From NCBI GenBank assembly GCA_033182465.1, contig CP137327.1:1116001-1180000 (forward strand): a DNA stretch of 64,000 nt, written 5' to 3'. Shown piece after piece: positions 1 through 11,000 of this stretch (its first letter is position 1; each line of letters opens with the position of its first letter). Position numbers and translations under genes: made by a program. This DNA is from Sanghuangporus weigelae (lineage: Eukaryota; Basidiomycota; Agaricomycetes; Hymenochaetales; Hymenochaetaceae). The notes beneath the pieces were generated by a model, which was given only the letters and a program-made list of their open reading frames with translations, was not told where the DNA came from and did not search any database.

Positions 1-1930
1 AGAAGAATGGCTGAAATGCGGAGACAAGAAAAGACGAAGTATGAAAAGGGAACGAAAAAGTGTGCCATATGCAGGTGAACGGGAACTCACGTCGAATAGC
101 CAATCTTCATCCTCTCCACATAATCGGGCGAGGTATTCACACCCGACATCATTCCCTGGTCATATCCGAAGCTTCAAGTTCCACAAGTAATAAGCAAGCC
201 CATCGGACGTCCAGACACCCAGACCACCAAGTGTATTCAGAGTGAAAACCATCAAACGCATGAGAACCACCGGACGCAAATTCGCGCAGGAGAGCCGACA
301 AAACGCCACGATGCCAATGTCGCGTGTAGATGAATGCACGGGCACAACAAGGCACATCACGAGTTGTATTATCGGAAATTAAAATCGTGTGGTGTTGGGC
401 CAATGGACAAAAGATGGACATAGACGTGTCAAAGAAAGAACGTGAGTACTTTATGCCTAAGGAACAAAGGAGTAAAACGAGAAAGAATAAATGTACACGT
501 ACAAGAATATCGCAATTCCTGCTACGAGGTTGATAGCCCACACGAGCGGGCGGCCCGTCAAGTTGAGTGATGGCATACTGATAAATTCGGGAATCTTTAG
601 TAACGACTTCTAGCAAAAGCCGAATCGAGTCGGGCGTCCCACGTGCTTGACGAGTAACAATTCCGAGTCGAGTAAGGGTCGAAGCTGATCAAGGGAGAAC
701 GGGACTGCGCTATCACGAGTTGGTGGAGGCGCAGAGACCGAACGATTCGGTGTAGCCCTCGAAAACGCCGGTAGCAAGAGTGTTCAAATAGTCCAAGTAG
801 AATTTCGCCCCAGCTCACAGTTGGATCAGATGAAATCGTCTAAACTCCACCAAAGCCACGCCAGAAGCCACCTCCAATCAAGTCGTGTCAACAAATGACG
901 ATTGCGCCCTGGAGCGCTGGGAACAAGGGAAGCTTAGTTACCCTAAGCAAGACACGGAAGAACTCGTCGGCGAATTGTCTTGCTCGAGTTACGTTGGCTC
1001 TGGGCAAGGTCAAGGTTGAGATTGGGAGTCAAGAGGAAATCGTATGCGTAGGTAGACTGAGAGCCGGACTGCGAACACAACCAGAGAGAGCTTCAGGTTT
1101 TATCGCTTTATCGGCGGCAGTCGAGTCTTACGTTCAAACCGTATGCATGAGTAACCCCATCGCTTTCGAAATCGGCACCCGCATCCACATGAGCAATCGA
1201 TGACTTGTGTTTCCTTCCGGAACCAGCGTATGGTCGTGCAATTTCCCAGAATCAGCAGATGACCCTTGCCCCCATTAGCTCCCCCGTTTTCATCTTACTG
1301 TGCCGTATCCTCACAGAAGTTCATCTGAAGCTTGCCGGACCATGGTACCTCCATCACAAGACAGACCACTGACATTTGCTTCCGAGTCCCCCAGCTTTAT
1401 GATTCCGTCTCCTGCCGTCCCGTGCCAACCACACCCGAGTGGCCCTCCCTCTTTTGCTATCTCTTCGCGGAAAACATGAATGTTGGAGCGTGGAGCATGA
1501 TCGATGCGGGATTTGCGAAGCAAAGGAAGTTATCAGCGAGTGGTCATGATGGTCAGAAGACACAGTTGCTGCGTCCGGACCGTCTGAGAATATCAGCGAA
1601 ATCATACTTCTTTTTCCGCGTTGTACGCGAAGAGAGAAAAACTCAATGCCAGAGGCGAATTGGGAAAAGAATCCACGCAAGTAGGAGAACACCTTCACAG
1701 GTCGTGCGTCAGAGAGATGTCCAAGGCCAAGAAGAAGACGATCACGCAGATCAGACTTCAAAGCGTTCACGCCTATTACAGATCTCTCACCAGTTTTTTG
1801 TAGATCGACCCTTTCCTAGATCGCGAAGGCTCACTTCAGTAACGAAAACGAAGCTACTGAGCAATTATGCTCGTAAGTTGCATTTTTCAATCCTCGCTAC
1901 TTGCTGTGCTACGATCCTGTTCTTTTGTTA
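1..1930. other. Unresolved region, no supportable gene
   Basis: Short open frames occur on both strands, but none matches a family I recognise. On the minus strand at about 150-620 and 600-820 there are hydrophobic stretches next to GT/AG-like sites. These could be exons of a multi-spanning membrane protein, but I could not chain them into a consistent model. The overlapping frames at 1332-1952 (plus) and 1354-1770 (minus) shadow each other and neither has a protein-like composition. Confidence 0.3.
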
Positions 1931-2602
1931 CAGGCATTTACTGGTCCTTTGAACACCCAATACAGATCCACTCGTACACAACACCACAAACATTTAAAAA
2001 AAATCTAATTACATATCTGAGTAGTCTGCTATGGAGGCTATATGCTGAAATTTTTTTGAGCTGTAAAATGTGCAGGAAAAATTAAATTGTGAGTGTGAAA
2101 AAAGTAGGGTAAATGTCACGAAATTAACTCCTTTGAACACCTTGTGACATAACTGTCACGCTAGTGCATGTATTCGCGAGATGAGATCCGCCCGATTACA
2201 TAATAATGTTGATAAGTCTGCCTGTCACGCTTTTCAAGTCACCTTTATTGTATGCCTTATATTAATTCATTGGATAGCTCTTTCGCCACAAAAACTAGGC
2301 TGCATGTACTTACAGTAGTGGAGTACTAATATATCTGCTTTTGAGCCATGCTCAAAGCATGAATGAATAGCAAAATGCATCTGATTCATTGTTTCTCATT
2401 GAGTTTCACTGAAATTCAGCAGTAAATAATTTCTCTGTATTTAACGGGTCATAGTAATTTGCTGAAATTTCGCAGCATGACTCATGTGTATTCTGTCCAC
2501 CTATGATAAAAATTTCAAGTTGCAAATTGGAGGTTTGAGTGAGTAAATGTAGGGTGTTCAAAGGAAGGGTACTGTTTAAAGGACCGACCAGTAAATGCCT
2601 GT
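1931..2602. mobile_element. MITE-like element with terminal inverted repeats
   Basis: The left end 1931-1947 (ACAGGCATTTACTGGTC) is a perfect 17-bp inverted match to the right end 2586-2602. A second matching block lies just inside: 1947-1959 (CCTTTGAACACCC) pairs with 2552-2564, with about 21 extra bases on the right arm. The 0.67-kb interior is AT-rich and non-coding. This is the structure of a small non-autonomous DNA transposon. I see no clear target-site duplication, so the superfamily is unassigned and the element may be old. Confidence 0.6.
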
Positions 2603-4336
2603 ACTTATGAACACTTGACCATCGCTCTTCTTTCGCCTCAAGAATCTTCACTTCACATACGATACGCCGAGATTTATCCGCAATAGTGTCTCTTCAAATT
2701 CGACACATATTTATTTTAAAATTTATCAGAGAGGACCTTTCTTCACTCAACTTCAAGTTGCCTCCTCAATTACGATTTTGTCAATACAGACTCATTGATT
2801 CAAATATACGAGCTGAACACGATCAAGAAGCTATTCTTATGCAAACCCTCTGGAGCAGTCGTGAACTCATCTAGTTTGTCTGAAGAGATTTTTGTGAGAG
2901 TTGATAACTCAGTAAAACTTGGCTGGCAAGATAGCTTAATCGATAATTCACACTCACACTCACACAACAGTATTGAATATAATAAACAAATAGGAAATGA
3001 CATTCTGTGGGGCTTGAAAAGCGAAGCCCTTCGCTATAGGAGGTGTAGTACATGTCCACACAAATTCCAGTGGCTACGGATTTATACGCATGTAACGTCG
3101 TGGACGCGGGAATACGAATGAAATGGACTTGAAAGAAAAGAGGGGAAAGAAAGAGAGGTAGAAGAGATAGAGAGATAGAGAGATAGAGAGAATGAAAGAG
3201 AAGTAGGTTTCGGGAGGATTGCGAAAGGAAAAAGGTATCGAGAAAGTTTCCCGCGAACCAACGGCGAGTGGGAATATGGTAAATTGGGAGGAAAGGGATG
3301 ATCCAGCAAGGGAAGAAAAAGATACAAAGGAAAAGTGGGAATCCAAACATGTGTTTGTCAGATGATAGGAAAGTTAGAAAAGGGATAGGAAAATCATGAA
3401 GACGAACACGTGTGGCTAGGTAAAACGGCCGAGGGATGCATGTATGGTGGTGAAGACAAAACGGACAAACGTAGCTAGCTTCATGGAACACAGAAAAGGG
3501 TAAATCAAGACAAGAGCCATACAGATGAACAAAATAGAGAAGAGACGGAAGACAAAGCGTGTGGGAGAGCGTCAGCGAGCAAGTAAAGAAACAAGCAAGC
3601 ACGATGCGTAGATTTTAGGAAGACATTTGAGGCTGAGAGAAGACGTAAGATAGTCAACGCACATCTACGTCGATCGATCACGGGTCGAGTCGTAACAATT
3701 GCGATCGAAAATTCCGAACTGAAATGCAGCAAAAAAGAAGATTGACTGTATATGACGGAAGATGCTTGGTCTGTGAAAAGATGGCGAGAGGAAGAGCGAA
3801 CGAAAGAGCATGCGTCGTGAATCCTGCGGCGTAAAGCGTAGTGACGATATCGATGTCTTGACTGTGGAGGAATACGACTGTGAGGCGTGAGCGTGATCCG
3901 AAAGCGATAGGAGGAGCCGAAATCGTGGAAAACTGCAGAGGCGAAACAGAAGAATGAAACAAGTGAACCAGAACTAAAACAGCGGGAAAGGGGAATAGCA
4001 AAGAAACAAAAGGAATAGAACGCCGAGCTGGACGTATGGCATAGCGAGCCCGGTACGCATATCCGTGCGTACCTATCAGAGCGAGGACATCAGCTCAGTC
4101 ACTCCGCTCGCAACGCCCGTTCTCAGCTCAAGCTCAGCAACAAGAAGGAACTCGAGCACAGCTCAGAGCTCCTCATCCGCACTTGTTGAAATCTTAATAC
4201 CACCCCTACTAGTACTCCAGCACTTATCGCACAGACTGCCAATGCGAAGCAGCAGCAGCCACCGCCGCCGTCCCAAATCGGACGAGCCTATCGAGGATAA
4301 GTATGATTGAAATAAAAACAGCGATCCCGCACACGA
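2603..4336. other. Non-coding interval, purine-rich on the plus strand
   Basis: No convincing gene. From about 3120 to 4000 the plus strand is strongly biased to A and G, which opens long low-complexity frames rich in Ser, Phe and Leu on the minus strand. I treat those as composition artefacts. The right part (about 4000-4336) lies directly downstream of the GATA-factor stop codon and probably includes its 3' untranslated region. Confidence 0.4.
3164..3190. repeat. GA-rich microsatellite (AGATAGAG)n
   Basis: About three and a half tandem copies of an 8-bp AGATAGAG unit, lying in the purine-biased stretch. Confidence 0.8.
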
Positions 4337-7300
4337 CTAATGAACGGACCCGTATTGCTCATAATAACTCTGCTGTTGCTGTTGGTGATGGTGATGCTGC
4401 TGCTGCTGCTGGTGCTGCTGGTCGTGTTGCTGATACGAGCCAGCATTCGCATTCTGCTCTTGCTGCTGCTGCTGCTGCTGCTGGTGATCGGACTGACGAC
4501 GGTATCCTCCCACAGGAGAATCTTGCTGTTGCTGGTATCCATGATGCTGCTGCCCCTGATCCTGGTTCTGTTCCCAGTGCGCATAATAGTCATGTGGTGG
4601 GAGCATCGGCGGGTGGGGGCTCAGCGCGCTCAGCTGCGACATCGGCGAGTCTTCACCAACCACCATCGGCGGGTGCAGGTAACTCGCAAACAGATCCCTA
4701 TCGTCCTCTCGTCCACTCCCGGTCGCGGATCCACCATTATTCACACCGTTGTTCGCACCATTACCGCCGGAGCTCGTGTTCCCATTGCTCCCGCCCCTGG
4801 GAATCGTCGGCGGGTGCAAGAAGTCCATCGGGAAGTCCTTCGCAGAAGACCCGAAGTTCATTCCGGAGGACGAGCCGTCCTCGGAAGGAAGCATCGGTGG
4901 GTGGATGAAGCATCCCGGCGATTTGTCGTGTGACTGTGGCAGCATTGGCGGGTGCCAGAACCCTCCCTGCGAGCCAGCATTCAAGGTCGTGTACTGGAAC
5001 ACATTATTGTTGTTCGCATTGCCGCCGAACCCGAGGCTGAAGCTCGCAGTGGTCGCGGAGGACGCCTCGCTCGCGTACGAGGTGTACGAAGCTGTCGAGG
5101 ATGGGGGCTCGCTCGCAGAGTCGACGCTCATACGACGCCGCTTGCTCATCCTATCTTCCTCCTCCTGGCCTCCATGCGCATTATTAGCCTTCGCGTTATT
5201 ATTGGAGTTGTTGTTGCTCCCATCATCGCCAAACATAAACGAGCGCTGGAGGATGTCCGGGTGATACGGACCAGGGAACAAAGTACTCTGAGAGAACATG
5301 CTGGCATCAAAATGTCCAGGGGTTGAGAACATACTGCCGGCACTGATGCCCATGGCGTTACCACCAAAGTCCGAAGCATTGGCGGTCGCAGAGGCCGGCG
5401 CAGACGCAAAGTCATAGTCCTCCGGGCTGAAACTATACGCAGGCTGCGCGCTATCCGGCCCAAGGAGAGGAGAGTTCCTCTCAGCAGATCCACCAGACGA
5501 CGGTGACGTACGACGCGAGGCACCCGGGGAAGCAGAGGGTGTCTCGCCCACCCTCCGAGATCGCTTGCGGATGACATCGGATTTCATGGAGATTGGACGG
5601 GAGGAACCGTGAAGCTTGAAGCTGCGAAGCACGAACCACCAGGGAGTGAAACACAGCATTCAAAAAAAAAAGATACGTCAGCATAAGATCCCGCAAAAAG
5701 CTACCGAAGCGAATCAAATTGAAGCATGACTAGAGCAGAAGAAAAAAATGTAGCTACGGAATTTGGCGGAAAGAAATGGAAGTGAAGCATCGTGCATGAC
5801 GCCAGCAAGACGACATTAAACACAAAGTTGTATTGAAAGGGACCGGAGGGCCGAGACAAGGAAGAAGGAAAGGAGTCCAGGTACTCACTAGAGGCCGCAT
5901 CTGTTTCGCCGAGAAAGATACAGAGACGAAAGGGAATAAGTCGTCATCAGTCACCGAAAAAACCTTCCAGGAGCAATCAAAGCAGCAAAAAACTCACGCA
6001 TTGCAGACGGTCTTGCCTTCGTCATCCTTACGCCAGAGCGGCGTCGCCGTCGTGCCGCAATTGACACATTGCGCTGTAGAATCATTTTTGCCTGAAAATT
6101 TAATACATATTTTTCTTCCAAAATTACTAAAAGCTTACCGGGCTCACCCATCATATCAGGATTTTCGCTCCGAGGAGTGCTTTGGAGGCGGCCTTCGCCG
6201 TGCTGGCTTCGCATGCTCTTCGGCCGCGGTCGTTTGTGCTATACAATATTTCCAAATTCAGTCAGAAGAAAACGAAAAGTTTTCAGAAATCATACCAGTT
6301 TGCAGTAAAGTCCACACGCATTGCAGTTGAGCTCGTCGTTGAGTCCTCTGCGCCATAGCGGAGTATGCGTCGCACCGCAGTTGCTGCATTCCGCTTTGAC
6401 GCCACCGGGCGCAGTCGAGCTACTACCGTCCATGCTGCGACCTGCAGAGGGACTGGCGCTCGTTGCACTAGCACCCTTGGACGAACCCGTGCGGACGGTG
6501 AGGGAAGGCTTGCCCGAGCGTGAGACGGAGGGAGTCGGCGTAGCTGTGGTGGAGGAGCTATGGGTGGACACCTGAGCGGGTGCGACAGTGGATGGGATAT
6601 TCTCCGGGCTGCCGTGCTTGCCCATGTCGATGTCGGCAGTTCCGCTCATGGGCGAGGTGCTCCAGGCGTCAGGGCTGTCCGGCTCGCGACTGCGCTCGTT
6701 ACGCGCCATGTCCTTGAGAATCTCGTCAAGCGGCAGCTCGATCGTCGGGCGCGGAATCTGGAAGGCGTCCCGGTTACCCGTCGACGCGGAGTCCTCGCCA
6801 TACGACAACGATGTGATAATGGAAGGTTGAGGGAAGAGCAGAGCAGACGGTCCAAAGTCGGAATTAAAGAGCGTCGGAAAACGAAGCATCGCAGAGTTAT
6901 CAGAACCGTTATTACCGGCATCGAGGCTACCATCACCCGACCAGCTCGCGAAAGAATCGGCTGCCGACTCGGGAGGCGGTGACGGTTTACGACCGAGCTG
7001 GGTCAAGCTCAGTGGCTCCATTTCATGGTCCTGTTTCTCGCTTTCCGCTTGCTGAGCTGCACTCGCACGCGTCGCAGGGCGCCGCCGATGCACGGTATCC
7101 CTGAACTGGCTGCTCGGCTTCAAGTCCGGTTTGCGCACACTGCTAAGCGGGCCCGGCGCATCGCTGAACGAACCAGCGGGCTGGTCAACCGAAAACGTGA
7201 ACTGCATGCGCTTGAGCGGACGGCCGGAGCCATGATTCGCGGACTCGAGACGAGAGCGTTCTTTCTCCTCAGCGCGCTGTCGGAGCTTCTCTGCTGCGGG

Positions 7301-8036
7301 GTTGAGCTTGAAGTCGGGCGCCTCGAGCTCCTCGATAGAGCTATTGGACGAACATGCGGATATATGCGCAATCATAACCGGAACGGAAGGCCGGTGACAT
7401 TAATATGGCGACGAGGAAGCCGCACAATCGACAGCAGTGATGAACAACAATTTTGCGCACAGCATGCATCACGAATTACGGGTAAAACATAAAAACGAAA
7501 AGATTGAAGTCAGCGCACAGGTTGCAAGTGGGTTGAGGGTTGAAAATCACGCAAAAAATGCTCCGTTCCGAAAAAACGGAATAAAATAAAAATAAAATAG
7601 AAATAAAAATTTAGACGTACCGACCCTTCTCCTTGTCGAGCTTGTCGCCCATGCTCTTTGAGAGCTTCTTGAATTCACGCTTGGACTTTGCATTGTCAGT
7701 GTCGACTATGAGGTTCTGGAGGTGCCAGAGCCGCCATGAGAGGTTCTCGAGGCGCTGTCCTTGCTCAAGGTAGCTCGCGACCTTGGTGCACACCTGTTGC
7801 AGGCACCAGGCCGGTCAGAGCGAGCATGGAAGATAAGATAGAGCGGAACAGAACATGCCTTCCAAGTCTTTGTGAGCGCATCGGTGTCGCTGAGGTTGCT
7901 GAAAGCGACGAACGACTTGTTGCCCTGTATGTATGCACGGACCACGGTAGGACACGGGAATGAGTCAGGTGCACTTACATGCGTGAAAGAAAAGATACGA
8001 TACCTTGAACTTGAGGTTAAGGATTGAGGAGGGCAT
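4337..8036 (-). CDS. Two-finger GATA transcription factor, AreA/NIT2-like N-terminus
   Basis: Predicted nuclear DNA-binding regulator. Eight exons chain in frame: 8036-8004, 7924-7859, 7793-7621, 7340-6296, 6238-6139, 6091-5998, 5900-5889 and 5621-4337, giving 935 aa plus stop. Residues about 12-75 carry the DUF1752-type motif found at the N-terminus of AreA/NIT2 nitrogen regulators ([10 protein letters not shown] core). Finger 1 is C409/C412/C430/C433 and finger 2 is C481/C484/C502/C505, both CX2C-X17-CX2C. Finger 2 has the basic tail typical of fungal GATA factors ([13 protein letters not shown]). The C-terminal 400 residues are low complexity, with five HPP(M/T) motifs and Gln/His runs at the end. 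The exon 2/3 intron appears to be GC-AG. The start ATG is the first one in frame before DUF1752; a longer N-terminus is possible. Known family role: nitrogen-catabolite control. A role in iron control, as in other two-finger GATA proteins, is less likely because the inter-finger cysteine cluster is absent. Confidence 0.88.
4360..4490 (-). repeat. Gln/His-coding trinucleotide tract in the GATA-factor C-terminus
   Basis: Interrupted CAG/CAA and CAC/CAT codon runs encode mixed poly-Gln and poly-His near the C-terminus. Such tracts are common in fungal transcription factors and may vary in length between strains. Confidence 0.8.
5889..5900 (-). other. 12-nt micro-exon encoding the fourth zinc ligand of GATA finger 2
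   Basis: Minus-strand ATGCGGCCTCTA, flanked by CAG upstream and GTGAGTAC downstream. It completes Ala504, encodes Cys505-Gly-Leu and begins Tyr508, restoring the canonical CNACGLY of the zinc finger. Without it, exon 6 joins exon 8 still in frame but lacks these four codons, including a zinc-binding cysteine. The reading frame of the whole gene closes only with phases consistent with this exon or with its clean in-frame skipping. Confidence 0.85.
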
Positions 8037-11000
8037 GTTGGTCGTCGCGTCGAGGTCGTGAGCTCGTCGACGAGTGAAGCCCGACGAGGCGGAGGTGATG
8101 CAAGCAGAGGCTGAGCTGTGGTAAGGGGCGGTATCGAAAGGCAGCAGGGAAAGGGAGTCAAGTAAATAAATAAGGATCTAATAACCGGTTTCGCCCATAT
8201 TTAAATATTATATTATATTATATTATATTACATAAAAGTATTTATCCATATCTCCTCCACTCCCTTATCCGAACATTTCGCCTTTCGCACATCCTCACAT
8301 CCATCTATGCTTATGCATGCTAGCGAGTTGGAGTGGGAGCAAGCACCGCGAAAGCCCAAGTCGCCTGCCTCTTCGTATACGAAGCCTTAAGCTTCACAGC
8401 GCTAAGATACGTACACCCAAGTGCCAACACACATGTCCAACTCGCATCAGCCCCTCTTTGTTCGCCGTTCAGATATTAAACGTCTTCGAATTGCAAATAA
8501 TGAATATTTCTGTTCTGAAGGAGAAGAGAGAACCAGAAGCTGTAGGTATATTGATGATGACCTGTCCCTCTCCTTGCATCCAACGCAAAATTGGGGCATT
8601 CGCCTGCCCGTACTGGCGAACAAGGCGCCTCCCCTTGCCTGGATTCAGAATTCGCCGACGTCTGCCCGGTCTGTGCGATTGCTTGCATTGAATACAGCAG
8701 CTATCCCATGGATCACGTTGGCACCGCAAATCGCACCGCAGACCGCACGCACGGATGCACTGTACACGGCGTGGCCATGTCGCGCCATACTTTACCTTTA
8801 CTTGCCCCGCATCCACCCGTCACGGCTCCATCCAATTACTGCTAAACTACCAGTACTTATCCAACTCCGACACCCCGGCATGCCCACTGGCAGCGTCCCA
8901 TCAATCTGGCGACACAGAAAGAATCTCAAAGAAAAGAAGAAGCGCCCAAGGGCAACCCGGCAAGTCCTATCACTATCAATACCTGTTACGCATGCCATGT
9001 AGTATGTACGTATTAGCTTCTCGCAAAAAAGCGAAATGAACGCATCGCCGCATCACGGGCACCGGGGCAACAACTCGGATTCCCTTTCCCTTCTCACTGA
9101 TGCTTCCAACCGTAACTTACTAAAGTAAGCAAGAACTACTTCACTTAGCCCGGAGTCCCATCATCATCCATGCATCATGCGGCATGCGGCATATGATCCC
9201 TTTTCTCTTAGCTGAAGCTTCTCCCTCCTCGCGATTGACGACCTTGCGAAACTTAACCTCGCTTCGCCGTCCTCCTGGGCTCTGACGGGATAGCGCGTGT
9301 CCTTAGGTATCTCTCTCGTTCTCGCTCTCGCTCTCTCTCGTTCGCCCTCGCCTTCTCACTTCCTTTGCTTTGCTTCCTGCACCCTTGGCTCCTTATCTTT
9401 ATCCCGAAACCTTGGACTTTCATCCTTTTCCACGTCCGTAGCTATCCCGTGCCCCCATGCCCGACTGCCAGACCGATACTACATAGCAGCTATCTGGTGC
9501 AGTACTTATCACACGTGCAACTTTCCCCACTACTACCACTGCTCCTTCATTCGAAATTGTATAGCGTGACCTATGGCGCCATCGCTTCGAACATCTACAG
9601 AGGCCCGTTTCATGATAAGTAAGTAATATTAATCCGGACCACTGGCATGTTCTCGCCGATTCCGAGGTAGGCAAGAATCTGAACCAAGTACGTATCCTGT
9701 TTACTCTAAATATGTACATATTCACTATACCAAGTCAAGTCCAATACAAATTTAATCCATACTCCTTGTTGTCCTCCTCGGCCCTCGGATTCAATCCAGC
9801 TAGCCCAGCGGCTACATACGAATAATGAAATACACCCGCCTTGATTCGCATATGGTATTATCCACTTTCTGACAGCACAAGCCGATTCTATGTACATATA
9901 GTCTTCGTAAGTACGTACAGTAGACGCCCATCAATCCCAAAAGCACAACCACAATAACCACAACACAAACAACACAGCCAGTGTTGGCGCTATTAGAACT
10001 AACCGCATAAGTAGCGTATGCTAACGCCAGCTGCACAGGATGGGTTTTCAAGATTCAAAACTCAAGGTTCAAGATGTAAGATGTAAGATTCAAGGCGAGT
10101 TCTTCTAATGACCTTTTTTTTCTTGCGAGTAAAGACCGAGTGGGCGTCTAGCTAGCTAGTCTACGTCAGCGCTGAACATCCCTCCTCGCTTACCGTATTT
10201 GAGTTTGAGTCTGAGTAAGGGACTGGCTGCGGTAACGAATAAAGTTTTCTCTTTGATTATCCTAGCTACCCGGCGAACCTGACGAAAGGAACTAAAACAA
10301 GAAAAAGAGAAGATGAAAACGATGCGAAACGAAACGTAAGGAATCATTGATATTTTCCTTGTTCGAACATATTTGATATGATATAACCTCCGTTCCTTAC
10401 CTAGATCCCGAATTTCCTTTCTTCTGAAATAAAATGAACGAAGGGGCGGACTGGGAGAATGAGATTTCGAACTTCAAACGAAGGAAGGATTCAAGGAAGA
10501 AAAAAAATCGCTGTCTCGGAGCATTCTAGGTGCTTTCAAGTTCAGGTGCCGCAGAAGGTGAATGATTCCGACGCGGGTGGTGATTTCCGGCGGGTGGTAA
10601 GGTAAGTATTACGTCTGGAGACCCAATGGCGGAGCTCGGAGCTGATAAGTGCTCAACGCCTTTCTTCCGCTCTTTTCGCGTTTACGCAAGACTGTCTCTT
10701 TGTCTTTTTTATTCTTATATGCTCTTATATGTTCCGTGTCTTTCTTTGAGATGGAGTCTGATGTCTGATGTCTGATGGATGCATGATGTTGGTATCAACT
10801 CGAGCACGCACTACCGGAATTTATGTTGATACGGGTAGCCCTTTTCTTTCTTGGACTCGAGCTCCAAGAATTTCAGCATTCAGGAGGTGCATATGACCGA
10901 CTATTATCGGCACACAGGCTCAGACTGGACGGCACAAAGGCACATTAAACGCGAACGCGAATCGCACGAATTGCACGAGTCCAGGCAGTCAAACCGAGTA

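Noticed and set aside
1332-1952. 206-codon plus-strand frame
   Set aside because: Overlaps similar minus-strand frames, has no domain or codon signature, and runs into the MITE-like element.
3082-4001. Minus-strand frames rich in Ser, Phe and Leu
   Set aside because: They follow from the extreme purine bias of the plus strand rather than from a gene.
4303-4933. Plus-strand frames rich in Ala, Leu and Ser opposite the GATA factor
   Set aside because: They are shadows of the Gln/His and Pro/Ser codon repeats of the minus-strand gene.
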